Assembly: GCF_037031225.1 (NCBI RefSeq)
Contig: NZ_JAYEZN010000001.1
Location: forward strand, 2,604,001-2,668,000
Origin: Halorientalis sp. LT38
Lineage (GTDB): Archaea > Halobacteriota > Halobacteria > Halobacteriales > Haloarculaceae
Length of the DNA: 64,000 nucleotides
Direction: 5' to 3'
Shown: in pieces, positions 38,024 to 46,618 of the stretch
How the letters are laid out: each line of letters opens with the position of its first letter
How positions within the stretch are numbered: position 1 is the first letter of the stretch
The notes under the pieces: generated by a model
Told to the model about the DNA's origin: nothing
The model's database searches: none
Seen by the model: the letters and a program-made list of their open reading frames with translations, nothing else
Translations under genes and position numbers: made by a program

Positions 38024-38878
38024 CTACCGGTGCTCCCGGCCGACGGGGAGGGTTCGCAGGACCGCGAAGTCGAACCGGTCGATCCGGATCAGGCCGGCGA
38101 AGAGGAGTCCCGCGAGCGCGACCGGAATCCAGTTCCCGAAGGCGGCGTTGATCGCGCCCCAGAGGATCACGAAGCTCACGAGGTCGTCGAGCATGAACGC
38201 GCAGTCGTTGACGCGGTCGACCAGCGCCTGCCAGTCGAACGCGAGGTCGAACAGGCCGACGGCCACGGTCGCCGAGAGGATCCACCCGAGGTAGTTCGAC
38301 CACGGGACGCCGTAGTAGACGCCGCCGGCGTCGTAGGCCCAGAACCCGAGCGCCACGGCTCCGGGGTCGAGGACGAGGTCCACGAGCAGGACCGTGGCGA
38401 TCACGACCGGGAGGCGGATCGCCCAGCGGCCGGCGCGGTCGCCCAGCAGGAGCAGACAGAGCAGGTAGCTGTTGAGCACGAGCGGGAAGAAGAAGACGGG
38501 GAGGCCGACGGGCACGGCGCCGAGCAGCATCGGGCCGAGGTCGACGCCGTACTCGAAGGCGCCGTAGGGCCAGCCGGTCGTCACGCCCACGTACTCGATC
38601 CCGTAGGAGTAGGCGGTCAGGGCGAGCAGGGCGGCGGTCGCGCGCCGGTCGAGCAGCGGTGCGACGCCGGCGATCAGTGGGAGTCGCATGACGAGTGTGC
38701 CAAAGAGCACGAGATATGGGTTGAAGTTGAGCGGGCCGGGCAGCAGCGACTCGGCGCTGGCCAGGAGCGTGATCGCCCCGACGACGGGGAAGACGACGGC
38801 GATGGTGAAGCGGTTCTCGCGGACGAGTCGGTCGAGGCGGGCCTCGATCCGGTCGCGCGCGGCGGGCTCAGCCGCCAT
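38024..38878 (-). CDS. cruF: bisanhydrobacterioruberin hydratase CruF
   Basis: 284 residues, about eight membrane helices. Family features are YGIEYVGVTTGWPYGAFEYG near residue 95 and DLVLDPGAVALGFWAYDAGG near residue 170, both typical of the CruF carotenoid hydratase family. It hydrates bisanhydrobacterioruberin, the last step to bacterioruberin, in the cell membrane. The start lies 11 bases inside lyeJ. Final gene of the crtD-lyeJ-cruF operon, the same order as in Haloarcula. Confidence 0.9.
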   Translation of the reverse strand: MAAEPAARDRIEARLDRLVRENRFTIAVVFPVVGAITLLASAESLLPGPLNFNPYLVLFGTLVMRLPLIAGVAPLLDRRATAALLALTAYSYGIEYVGVTTGWPYGAFEYGVDLGPMLLGAVPVGLPVFFFPLVLNSYLLCLLLLGDRAGRWAIRLPVVIATVLLVDLVLDPGAVALGFWAYDAGGVYYGVPWSNYLGWILSATVAVGLFDLAFDWQALVDRVNDCAFMLDDLVSFVILWGAINAAFGNWIPVALAGLLFAGLIRIDRFDFAVLRTLPVGREHR

Positions 38879-39764
38879 AGACGAGCACCCAGAGGCCGCC
38901 GAGGGTCATCGCCATGCCGATCAGCGTGTTGATCGCGGGGTACCACCAGTAGGCGTCGTCGACGTCGATCTGGGCGAAGGCGATGCCGAAGACGAGGACG
39001 GGGTAGGCGAGCAACAGGGCGCCGAAGCCGACGTGGACGAGCGAGAAGGCGACGGCCGCCGCCAGCCAGCAGGCCGCGCAGTAGTAGTAGGTGCGACGCT
39101 TCCCGAGCGCGGTCGCGGTGGTCCGGATCCCCGCCTCGCGGTCGGGTTCGATGTCCGGGATGGCCGAGAAGGTGTGCATCCCCATAGTCCAGAGCCAGCC
39201 GGCCGCGATGGCCGCCAGCGGGGGCAAGGTGCCGGCGACGGCGGTGAAGGCGATCACGCCGGGCAGGACGTACAGGCCGTTCGACACCGAATCCAGCAGC
39301 GGCGTGGTCTTGAACCGCAGCGGGGGCGCGCTGTACTCGACGGCGAGGAAGAACCACAGGGCCAGCACGCCGGTCGCCACCGGCGGGAGCGAGAGGGCGA
39401 ACGGGACGCCGAGGGCGCCGCTCAGGACGACGGCCAGCCGGACCCAGCCGTCGTCCCGGAAGCGGACCTCCTGGTCGTCTTTCTTGGGATTTGCCTCGTC
39501 CACGTCGGCGTCGAAGGCGTCGTTGACCCCGTAGAGGAAGACGTTCGCGGGCACGGTGAAGTACGCGAGCAGGAGGACGGCGACGGGGGCAAACAGTTCC
39601 GCGACGCTCCCGGCGGCGTAGGTCGTGCCGACGATGACTGGCCCGCCCAGGTAGAGCCAGAAGCGCGGCCGGGAGAGCCAGAAGAGATAGCCAGTGCGAC
39701 TCTCCTGGGAGGGGAGATGGCTGGCGACCGATTCGAGTCGGGAGCGGACGGCGCCGTCGCTCAT
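38868..39764 (-). CDS. lyeJ: lycopene elongase/hydratase LyeJ (UbiA family)
   Basis: 298 residues from the ATG at 39764. UbiA-type prenyltransferase with about eight helices and the two Asp-rich motifs: NDAFDADVDEANPKKDD (near residue 85) and DIEPDREAG (near residue 205). It adds C5 isoprene units and water to both ends of lycopene, giving the C50 skeleton of bacterioruberin. The start overlaps the crtD stop by four bases. The gene is co-translated with its neighbours on both sides. Confidence 0.92.
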   Translation of the reverse strand: MSDGAVRSRLESVASHLPSQESRTGYLFWLSRPRFWLYLGGPVIVGTTYAAGSVAELFAPVAVLLLAYFTVPANVFLYGVNDAFDADVDEANPKKDDQEVRFRDDGWVRLAVVLSGALGVPFALSLPPVATGVLALWFFLAVEYSAPPLRFKTTPLLDSVSNGLYVLPGVIAFTAVAGTLPPLAAIAAGWLWTMGMHTFSAIPDIEPDREAGIRTTATALGKRRTYYYCAACWLAAAVAFSLVHVGFGALLLAYPVLVFGIAFAQIDVDDAYWWYPAINTLIGMAMTLGGLWVLVYGG

Positions 39765-41329
39765 CTGTCCGCGAGCACGGCGTTGGCGGCGTGTTCGCCG
39801 CTGATCAGACACATCGGGACGCCGATCCCGGGGGTGGTGAACGAGCCGGTGAAGTAGAGCCCGTCGACGGCCGACGAGCGGTGTGGCGGGCGCAACAGCG
39901 AGGTCTGCCGGAGGGTGTGGGCCAGCCCCAGCGCGGTCCCCTGGATCGAGTTGTAGCGGTCGGCGAACTCCGACACCGAAAATCGCTCCTCGACGGCGAT
40001 GCGGTCCCGGAGGTCGACGCCGGTGTTCTCGGCGAGGTCGGCGAGCACCTGATCGCGGTAGCGCTGCCGGGTGGTCTCGTCGTCGTCGAGGTCGGGCGCG
40101 ATGGGCACGAGGACGAACAGATTTCCGTACGCGTCGGTGTCGCCGTCGGGGACCGTCGACGCGTCGGTCTCGGAGGGGACGCAGCAGTAGTACGCCGGAT
40201 CGTCCGGCCAGGCCGGTTCGTCGAAGATCTGCTCGAAGTGGGGGTCCCAGTCCTCGGGCAGGACCAGTGTGTGGTGGGCGAGTTCGTCGAGGTCGCCCTC
40301 GACGCCCAGATAGAGGAGAAAGGCGGAGGGCGCGTAGGTCTTCGAGTCCCAGTAGTCGGCGTCGTACTGGCGCTCGTGTTCGGGGAGGAGTTCCTGCTCG
40401 GTGTGGGCGTAGTCGGCGTCGCTCACTACGAGATCGGGATGATACTCGTCTCCGCTCTCGGTCGCGACGAGGAAGCCCTCCTTCCGGCGGGTGATCTCGG
40501 CGACCTCCGTGCCGGTGACGTACTCGACGCCGAGTTCCGTGCCAAGGTCGACGACGGCGTCGACTACAGCGCCGATGCCGTTGTCGCGGTCGCCCTTCCC
40601 GCGTGGGTAGTGGACGCCGAGGTTGAAGTCGACGTGGCTCATCATGTTGTAGAGCGCGGGGGTGTTGTGCGGCGCGCCGCCGAGGAACACGAGGGTGTAC
40701 TGCATGATCTGCTGGAGCTTGGGGTTCTCGAAGTAGTCCGCGACGTGGCCCTGCATGTTCCCCAGGAGCTTGAGGCCGACCGGCGCGGCCCGCATCACGT
40801 CCAGATCCACCCAGTCGCGCAGCCGCGGGCGGTCCTCGTAGACGAAGTTCTCCATGGCGAGCTCGTAGTTCCGCTTGCTCTCCTCGAGGTAGGCGTCGAA
40901 GGCCTCGCCGCCGCCGTCTTCCAGGGAGGCAAACAGCTCGCGGACCTCCTCGCGGTCCGCGGAGACGTCGACCCGCTCGCCGTGTTCTCGCGGGCCCTGC
41001 CCGCTCGAATCGGTCGCGGCGCTTCGCGCCTCGCCGTCCTTGAAGAAGATTCGGTAGTGCGGGTCCAGTCGCTCCAGGTCGTAGTAGTCCGAGGGGGAGC
41101 GGCCGAATTGGCCGAAGAAGCGCTCGAAGACGTCGGGCATCAGGTACCACGACGGGCCCATGTCGAAGCGAAACCCCTCGACTTCGAGCCGGCTGGCGCG
41201 ACCGCCCAGTTGCTCGTTTTTCTCGAGCACTCGCACGTCGGCGCCGGCGTCGGCCAGGTAACACGCCGTCGACAGTCCCCCGAACCCTCCACCGACGACG
41301 TCGACCGCCGTTCCAGCGAGCGAACTCAT
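39761..41329 (-). CDS. crtD: carotenoid 3,4-desaturase CrtD (phytoene desaturase family)
   Basis: 522 residues from the ATG at 41329. The FAD-binding motif VVGGGFGGLSTACYLADAGA is at residues 10-30, followed by EKNEQLGGRASRLEVEGFRFD, typical of the CrtI family. The C-terminal FAD motif is VDGLYFTGSFTTPGIGVPM. Sequence alone cannot separate CrtI from CrtD, but position directly before lyeJ and cruF matches the known crtD-lyeJ-cruF operon, so 3,4-desaturation in bacterioruberin synthesis is preferred over phytoene desaturation. It leads the operon. Confidence 0.8.
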   Translation of the reverse strand: MSSLAGTAVDVVGGGFGGLSTACYLADAGADVRVLEKNEQLGGRASRLEVEGFRFDMGPSWYLMPDVFERFFGQFGRSPSDYYDLERLDPHYRIFFKDGEARSAATDSSGQGPREHGERVDVSADREEVRELFASLEDGGGEAFDAYLEESKRNYELAMENFVYEDRPRLRDWVDLDVMRAAPVGLKLLGNMQGHVADYFENPKLQQIMQYTLVFLGGAPHNTPALYNMMSHVDFNLGVHYPRGKGDRDNGIGAVVDAVVDLGTELGVEYVTGTEVAEITRRKEGFLVATESGDEYHPDLVVSDADYAHTEQELLPEHERQYDADYWDSKTYAPSAFLLYLGVEGDLDELAHHTLVLPEDWDPHFEQIFDEPAWPDDPAYYCCVPSETDASTVPDGDTDAYGNLFVLVPIAPDLDDDETTRQRYRDQVLADLAENTGVDLRDRIAVEERFSVSEFADRYNSIQGTALGLAHTLRQTSLLRPPHRSSAVDGLYFTGSFTTPGIGVPMCLISGEHAANAVLADR

Positions 41330-41440
41330 TGGGGAAACTAGAGACCGGACGGAGAATAAAAGGGCGGGCTGACCAGTATGGTTCGCCAAGGGTTCACACG
41401 ATAGAAACCGGGATGGGGCTGCCGATCCAACTGGAAGGCG

Positions 41441-42133
41441 ATGGACGGGACGAACGCCGTCGTCACGGGTGCGAGCAGGGGTATCGGGGCCGCCGTCACT
41501 CGCGAGTTCGTCGACGCGGGGGCTCACGTCCTCGCCTGCGCCCGAACCGCGGACGATCTGGAGGACCTGGCCGCTGCCCTGGAATCCGCAGCCGGATCGG
41601 TGACCACGCAACGGGCGGACGTCCGCGACGAGTTCGACGTGGAGCGGGCAATGGAGACCGCGGCCCGCGAGAACGGAGCCATCGACGTCGTCGTCGCGAA
41701 CGCCGGCGTCTACCACGGGACGCCGGGCGAGACGCCCCTGTCCGGGGAGTCCTACGCCGCCTTCGACGATCACCTGCGGACGAACGGTCGGGGCGTGTTC
41801 ACGACGATTCGCGAGTCGCTGCCCCACCTCGCGCCGGACGCACGCGTGCTCGTCAGCTCCGGACACGTGGCCCGCGAGGCCGAACCGGGCTACGGCTCCT
41901 ACGCGGTCTCGAAGGCGACCGCCGAGGCCGTGGCTCGGGGGTTCGCCGCCGACCTCGACCAGTCGGTCGGCGTCGTCGACCCCGGCGTCGTGGCGACCGA
42001 CCTGACCGACGAGCACGGGCGCGACCCGGCCGAGGTCGCCCCGATGTTCCGCTGGGCGGCGACGGCGGCACCCGAGGCCGACCTCGACGGTGCGATCCTG
42101 GACCTGGCGACGTGGAAGCGAGCCACCCGCTGA
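41441..42133 (+). CDS. classical short-chain dehydrogenase/reductase
   Basis: 230 residues. All classical features are present: TGASRGIG at 9-16, NAG near 88, the catalytic Ser in VLVSSGHVA and the YAVSK motif with Tyr and Lys. This contrasts with the broken SDR at 10263-11090. Substrate unknown. The gene is divergent from crtD with about 110 bases between, and transcribed alone. Confidence 0.9.
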   Translation: MDGTNAVVTGASRGIGAAVTREFVDAGAHVLACARTADDLEDLAAALESAAGSVTTQRADVRDEFDVERAMETAARENGAIDVVVANAGVYHGTPGETPLSGESYAAFDDHLRTNGRGVFTTIRESLPHLAPDARVLVSSGHVAREAEPGYGSYAVSKATAEAVARGFAADLDQSVGVVDPGVVATDLTDEHGRDPAEVAPMFRWAATAAPEADLDGAILDLATWKRATR

Positions 42134-42212
42134 CACGCTCGCGAGCGTCGCGTTCGCCGGATCGGAGGATTTATTGGCGCCATCGCACCTCTTCCAACAA
42201 GGCCATAATAAT

Positions 42213-43064
42213 ATGAGCACTGGTGTTATTAACCGACGAGCGCGCCCGTCGCTGGCGGGACTGGTCGGTGTGGTCGCGCTGATCGCGCTCTCGGGGCTCG
42301 CGGTGATGGCGGACCTCGGGAAGGTGCTGGTGATCGCGTGGGTCGCGTTCGCGGCGATGGCGGGGTCGATCCCGCTCGGCGTGCGCGCGGCCGAGAGCGC
42401 GAGCGCGACGCGGCTGGTGTGGGGCTACGGGCTGGCCAGCGGCGCGATGATCACGAGCGCGGCGGTCTTCCTCGTGCCGCAGGCGATGGGCTTCGACCCG
42501 CGGATCGGCGGGTTCGGCATCGCTGCCGGCATCGTCGTCGGCTTCGGCTCGCACGTTCTGGGTCACCGGCTCTCGCACCTCAACGCCGCGTTCGACGACA
42601 CGGCCGTCCAGCTGTCGGCCCACGCGCTCTCCGCGGGCGCGATCATCGGCCTCGTCTACGGCGCGATGCCGGAACTGGGCCTCCTGCTAGGGCTGGCCAT
42701 CGTCTCGCACAAGGGGCCGGCCGGCTACGCGGCCGCGCGTCGGCTGGCGAACGCCGACCGCTCGGCGTCGGTCATCCTCTTTCCCGCGTCAGGCGTCGGC
42801 ATCACGGCCATCCCGACGGCGTTGCTCGACCTCCCCGCGATCCCGGCGATCAACGCCGCCGTCTTCGGCTTCGCCGCCGGCCTGTTCCTCCACGTCGCTA
42901 TGGACTTTCTCCCCCGCTGTGAGGTCGGCGGTGAGGTCGGCGAGGTCGCGCAGGTCTCCGACCACGCCCACGAACTGCTCGACCGCCTCCGGATCCACGC
43001 CGTCGTCAGCACCTCGCTGGGCGGCCTCGCCGTCTTCGCTGCGTGGCTCGCCGTCGGCGCCTGA
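42213..43064 (+). CDS. ZIP-family-like metal transporter
   Basis: 283 residues from the ATG at 42213, about eight hydrophobic helices. The ZIP metal-binding stretch is recognisable as AIVSHKGPAGYAAARRL near residue 168, where the usual HKxPEG has Ala instead of Glu, and as SAHALSAGAIIG earlier. FLHVAMDFLPRCE resembles the second ZIP helix pattern. A TATA-like TTTATT lies near 42170. Metal specificity (zinc, iron or manganese) cannot be read from it. Confidence 0.75.
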   Translation: MSTGVINRRARPSLAGLVGVVALIALSGLAVMADLGKVLVIAWVAFAAMAGSIPLGVRAAESASATRLVWGYGLASGAMITSAAVFLVPQAMGFDPRIGGFGIAAGIVVGFGSHVLGHRLSHLNAAFDDTAVQLSAHALSAGAIIGLVYGAMPELGLLLGLAIVSHKGPAGYAAARRLANADRSASVILFPASGVGITAIPTALLDLPAIPAINAAVFGFAAGLFLHVAMDFLPRCEVGGEVGEVAQVSDHAHELLDRLRIHAVVSTSLGGLAVFAAWLAVGA

Positions 43065-43252
43065 GGGGACGATCGGCCGGTTCTCGCCGCTCGCTCGCCC
43101 GCGAATCTTGCATTTTCACACGCTCCCCTGGCAAAAAGTCACGTCCGTAGCGGTGTCCGGGAGAATATAAGGAAAATATATCTATTCTGGGGGCTATTGC
43201 TGTACATTCAGGGGAAGATTTTTACTATGCCGGGACACACGTGGAGGTAAGC

Positions 43253-43564
43253 ATGGTAGAATGCGACAGCTGTGAAGACGACGTACTGCACGTCTGGAGA
43301 CACCGCGCGATCGGCGAGACGGTGACCCACCGCGAGCAGCGCTGGGTCTGTGCCGACTGTCACCCGAAACTGGCGAGCACCCTCCGGAACGACGCCGAGG
43401 CCGAGTCGACCGAGGAGCCGACGACCGACGCCACGGGGGAGGACGCCGAGAAGGTCATCGTCACCGACGGCGGCCGCTTCGCCTGTCCGTCCTGCGGCGG
43501 CGAGACGATAAACGGCCAGGGGCTGTTCGGTTGTCTGTCCTGTTCCTGGACGGGCGTCAACTAG
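43253..43564 (+). CDS. small double zinc-ribbon protein
   Basis: 103 residues with four CxxC pairs: Cys4/7, 33/36, 78/81 and 94/97, giving one N-terminal and one C-terminal zinc site joined by an acidic linker of about 40 residues. The start at 43253 is set by a good ribosome-binding site GGAGGT (43243-43248). Such small haloarchaeal zinc proteins often act as modifiers or adaptors; the function is unknown. An AT-rich TTTTTACTAT near 43219-43228 is the likely promoter. Confidence 0.75.
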   Translation: MVECDSCEDDVLHVWRHRAIGETVTHREQRWVCADCHPKLASTLRNDAEAESTEEPTTDATGEDAEKVIVTDGGRFACPSCGGETINGQGLFGCLSCSWTGVN

Positions 43565-43606
43565 TTCGGCGCCGAGCTCCGTCGTTCCGGTGGCACGCGG
43601 CCGGAT

Positions 43607-43930
43607 TCAGTTGTACTCGCGCCAGCGGTTGCCGCACTCCTGGCACTTGAAAAAGCGCGTCGGCGGTTCGTCGGCCGAGCCGGTCTGTTTGATCGTGTAC
43701 CAGGCCTTGCCGTGCCCGCACTTCTCGCAGGTCACGTCGTCGGCCGTCGGTTTGCCCTCGAAGCTGTCGCCCTCTTCGGTCTCGATCAGTTCGTCCCCGC
43801 TCTGTTCCTCGGTAGAGACGAACTTCTCGGCGGCGGCCTCGTCTTTTTCCTGCTCGGCCCCACAGGACGAACAGACCATCACGTCGCCGTCCGCGTGCAT
43901 CATCGAACCGCACTCGTCACAGAATTGCAT
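43607..43930 (-). CDS. tfs: transcription factor S (TFS)
   Basis: 107 residues. N-terminal zinc ribbon Cys4/7/20/23 (RPB9-like) and C-terminal ribbon Cys68/71/96/99 (TFIIS-like), with the catalytic acidic pair Asp87-Glu88 in GSADEPPTRFFKC that stimulates RNA cleavage by stalled archaeal RNA polymerase. The ending NRWREYN is characteristic. It is convergent with the zinc-ribbon gene and separated from the histidine kinase by 247 AT-rich bases. Confidence 0.95.
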   Translation of the reverse strand: MQFCDECGSMMHADGDVMVCSSCGAEQEKDEAAAEKFVSTEEQSGDELIETEEGDSFEGKPTADDVTCEKCGHGKAWYTIKQTGSADEPPTRFFKCQECGNRWREYN

Positions 43931-44177
43931 AGGAGTTCTCCGGTCTGTTCCGAGATTTGCGACTCCGCCCCTTTTGTCTTTGCAACCGCGGTCGCGCTCG
44001 CCGTCGAACCATCAGTTCGAACATAATAGTTTATTAATCAGTTTTTCCAACAGTTCGTCGCCGAGCGATCGGTCGGCCCTCCAGGCACCTGCTTTCCGAA
44101 GCCGGGACTCCATCGCTCGCGGCGCTGCGCTGTGGGCAACTGATACTGACGACCCGGCTCGCCGTCGCACGATCCGA

Positions 44178-45245
44178 TCAGAGCGGCTGGAGCGAGTCGA
44201 TGCCGCGCACCTCGACCCGTGCCCCGCCGGATTCGCTTTCCGTCACCGCCACGGTCCAGTCGTGGGCCTCGACCACTCGCTGGACGATGGCGAGGCCGAG
44301 TCCGGTCCCGTCGTCGGCCGTGGTGACGCCGGGTTCGAGCACCTCCTCGCGCCGATCGGCGGGGATGCCGGGGCCGTCGTCTTCGACGAAAAAGCCCGTG
44401 CCGTCGGCGTTGCCGAGCGGTCCGACACGGATCGCGGGGTCGGCTGCGCCGTGTTCGACGGCGTCCTCCTGAGCCTGCGAAGGAGGGCTCGTCGAGCCGT
44501 GCTCGACGGCGTTGCGAAAGCAGTTCGCGAACGCCTGCGAGAGGCGGTCGGGGTCGGCCCTGAGCGTGGCGTCGCCGTTCTCGACCGAGAGCGTCGCGGG
44601 GCCCGAGTCGACGGCCGCCCAGGCGTCGGTGGCGACGGCCTCGAGCGACGTGCGCTCGGTCTCGTCGATGACTCGGCCGTCGCGGGCCAGTTCCAGCACG
44701 TCCTCGACGAGCGTCCGCATCCGTTCTAAGGCCTCGGCGATCCGGTCGAGCTGCTCGTCGTCGCCGTCCTCCCGCGCCATCTCCAGGTACGTCTCCGCGA
44801 TCTCGATGGGGTTGCGCAGGTCGTGGGAGACGACGCTCGCGAAGGTCTCCAGGCGCTCGTTCCGCTCGGTGAGCTCGTCGACCTCGGCCTGCAGTTCGCG
44901 CTCGCGCTCGGGGCGGTCGCCGAGGTCGGTGTACAGGAGGTAGCCGCCGTCGTCGGTCGGGACGTTGCGCAGGCGGAACCGGCGTTCGCCACTCGCGGTG
45001 TCGCAGTCGGTCTCCCGGTCGAGGGGGTCACCCGACTGGATGGCGCGGGCGACGGCGTCGAGGGCGTCGTCGTCGGCCAGCGTCGCCCGCAGCGAGACCT
45101 CGGCGCCGTCGACGGTGAAGGTCTCGCGGAACGCGGGGTTGATAGAGCGGACGACGATTCCGTCGGCCCCTTTCTCGTACTGGACCACGGGGTCCGGGTG
45201 GGCCGTGAGCAAGGTGTCCTCGGTCCGGCGCTCCCGTTCGGCCAT
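44178..45245 (-). CDS. PAS-type sensor histidine kinase
   Basis: 355 residues, no membrane helix. A PAS-like domain (about residues 10-110) precedes a coiled linker and the dimerisation box with the phosphorylatable His141 (SVVSHDLRNPIEIAE). The ATPase domain has the N box FRNAVEHG, a short disordered insert, the G1 box DDGPGIP and the G2 box GTGLGLAIV. It is divergent from the HalX response regulator 127 bases away, so they may form a two-component pair. Cytoplasmic signal unknown. Confidence 0.9.
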   Translation of the reverse strand: MAERERRTEDTLLTAHPDPVVQYEKGADGIVVRSINPAFRETFTVDGAEVSLRATLADDDALDAVARAIQSGDPLDRETDCDTASGERRFRLRNVPTDDGGYLLYTDLGDRPERERELQAEVDELTERNERLETFASVVSHDLRNPIEIAETYLEMAREDGDDEQLDRIAEALERMRTLVEDVLELARDGRVIDETERTSLEAVATDAWAAVDSGPATLSVENGDATLRADPDRLSQAFANCFRNAVEHGSTSPPSQAQEDAVEHGAADPAIRVGPLGNADGTGFFVEDDGPGIPADRREEVLEPGVTTADDGTGLGLAIVQRVVEAHDWTVAVTESESGGARVEVRGIDSLQPL

Positions 45246-45372
45246 GCGTCGTCCGGAGTTGGGCGACCCCCTTGGAGTAGCTGTCGACCGTTACGAACCG
45301 TGAGCCGGTGGCTCGGACGGTGATATCGCCCGAACGTATTTGAACGCGGCTCCGATACGGGAGACTGACACT

Positions 45373-45960
45373 GTGTCCCACGAGTTCAGCACCGCGCCGA
45401 AGGTTCTGGTCGTCGACGACGAGGAGGACGTCGCAGAAGCTTACGCGTTGAAGCTCAGGGACGACTACGACACAGAGCTGGCCTACGGGGGCGAGGCGGC
45501 CCTCGAGATGGCCGACGCGAGCACCGACGCGGTGTTGCTCGACCGCCGGATGCCGGACATCCACGGCGACGAAGTCCTCGAGCGCCTCCGCGAACGGGGC
45601 TTCACCGCGCCCGTCATCATGGTGACCGCGGTCGACCCCGACCTCAACATCCTGGAGATGGACTTCGACGACTACCTCTGTAAACCGGTGGACAGGGACA
45701 CGCTCCGGCAGACGCTCGACCAGCACCTCGAACGGACCGCGACCGATCCCAAGCTCGAGGAGTTTTTCGGCCTGCTGTCGAAACTCTCGGTCCTGGAGGC
45801 GGAACTGCAGCCGAGCGAACTGGAAAACGACGAGGAGTTCCAGCGACTCAAGCGTCGCGCGGTGAAACTCAGCGACGAACTCCGGGATTCCGTCGACGAT
45901 TTCGAGGAGATCGTCGAGACACACCGGTCGGTCGACCGGGGAACGCGCACGTCGCTGTGA
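45373..45960 (+). CDS. HalX-domain response regulator
   Basis: 195 residues from the GTG at 45373; an in-frame TTG at 45340 is less likely. A receiver domain with phosphoacceptor Asp57 (LLDRRMPD), Thr85 and Lys104 (LCKPV) is followed by the helical HalX domain (EEFFGLLSKLSVLEAEL and EEFQRLKRRAVKLSDELRD). HalX regulators have no DNA-binding domain in the classical sense; in haloarchaea they are frequent partners of PAS kinases. Located divergent to the kinase at 44178. Ends two bases before the convergent DDPF-repeat gene. Confidence 0.9.
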   Translation: MSHEFSTAPKVLVVDDEEDVAEAYALKLRDDYDTELAYGGEAALEMADASTDAVLLDRRMPDIHGDEVLERLRERGFTAPVIMVTAVDPDLNILEMDFDDYLCKPVDRDTLRQTLDQHLERTATDPKLEEFFGLLSKLSVLEAELQPSELENDEEFQRLKRRAVKLSDELRDSVDDFEEIVETHRSVDRGTRTSL

Positions 45961-45961
45961 C

Positions 45962-46618
45962 TCACTCCCCGCCCAGTTCCGTCCCGCGCTCTTCGAGCGC
46001 CCGCTGTTCCGCGACGATCGGACAGTTCAGCAACCGGACCGTCTCCACGTCGAGGAACTCGACGATGGCCGCGCCGTCGTAGGTACAGCGGACCTCCGGG
46101 GGCCCGCTGAAGTGCTCGCAGCGCTCGCAGAACCGGTGTTTCGAGACCTCCGAGTAGACCCGGTCCTCCGGCTCCGAGCCGTCCCGATTCTGGAGGTCCT
46201 CCCAGACGGCGTCGTGGTCGATCTCCTCGACCCCCGCGGACTCGAAGGCGCAGAACGGGTCGTCGTCCCCTTCCCCCTGCCGAGGCGTCGAGAACGACGC
46301 GAAGGGGTCGTCGGTCGGTTCCGCGTCCGCCGGGTCGGCGTCGGGGCCGGCCGCGCCCGCCGCGGTTTCGCCGTCCCGGTCGGTACCGTCCTCGGGACGC
46401 TCCCCGACTGCCCCGGGGTCGCCGGGATCCGCCGCGCTTTCCCGATCGAACGGGTCGTCGGGCAGTCGGCCCGGTGGCGACTCGGCGGTCGAGTCGGGGT
46501 CCACGGCGTCGAAGTCGTCGCCGTCCGTATCGTCGGCCGGCCCTTCCAGGTCCTCGAAGGGATCGTCCTCGGGCGCCTCGAAGTCGGCGAAGGGGTCGTC
46601 GTCCTCGTCGTCAGGCAT
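45962..46618 (-). CDS. acidic DDPF-repeat protein with C-terminal zinc-binding domain
   Basis: 218 residues. The first 120 are disordered, acidic and contain DDPF five times: DDPFADF, DDPFEDL, DDPFDRE, DDPFASF and DDPFCAF. The last 70 residues hold a Cys cluster (CERC, Cys in PEVRC, and LLNCP) and probably bind zinc. The repeats look like short linear docking motifs. The start lies eight bases inside the CopG/coiled-coil gene, so the proteins are likely made together and may form a complex. I do not recognise the function. Confidence 0.7.
   Translation of the reverse strand: MPDDEDDDPFADFEAPEDDPFEDLEGPADDTDGDDFDAVDPDSTAESPPGRLPDDPFDRESAADPGDPGAVGERPEDGTDRDGETAAGAAGPDADPADAEPTDDPFASFSTPRQGEGDDDPFCAFESAGVEEIDHDAVWEDLQNRDGSEPEDRVYSEVSKHRFCERCEHFSGPPEVRCTYDGAAIVEFLDVETVRLLNCPIVAEQRALEERGTELGGE

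Noticed and set aside
39761-41329. Phytoene desaturase CrtI
   Set aside because: Family is the same, but the operon with lyeJ and cruF matches the known position of crtD.
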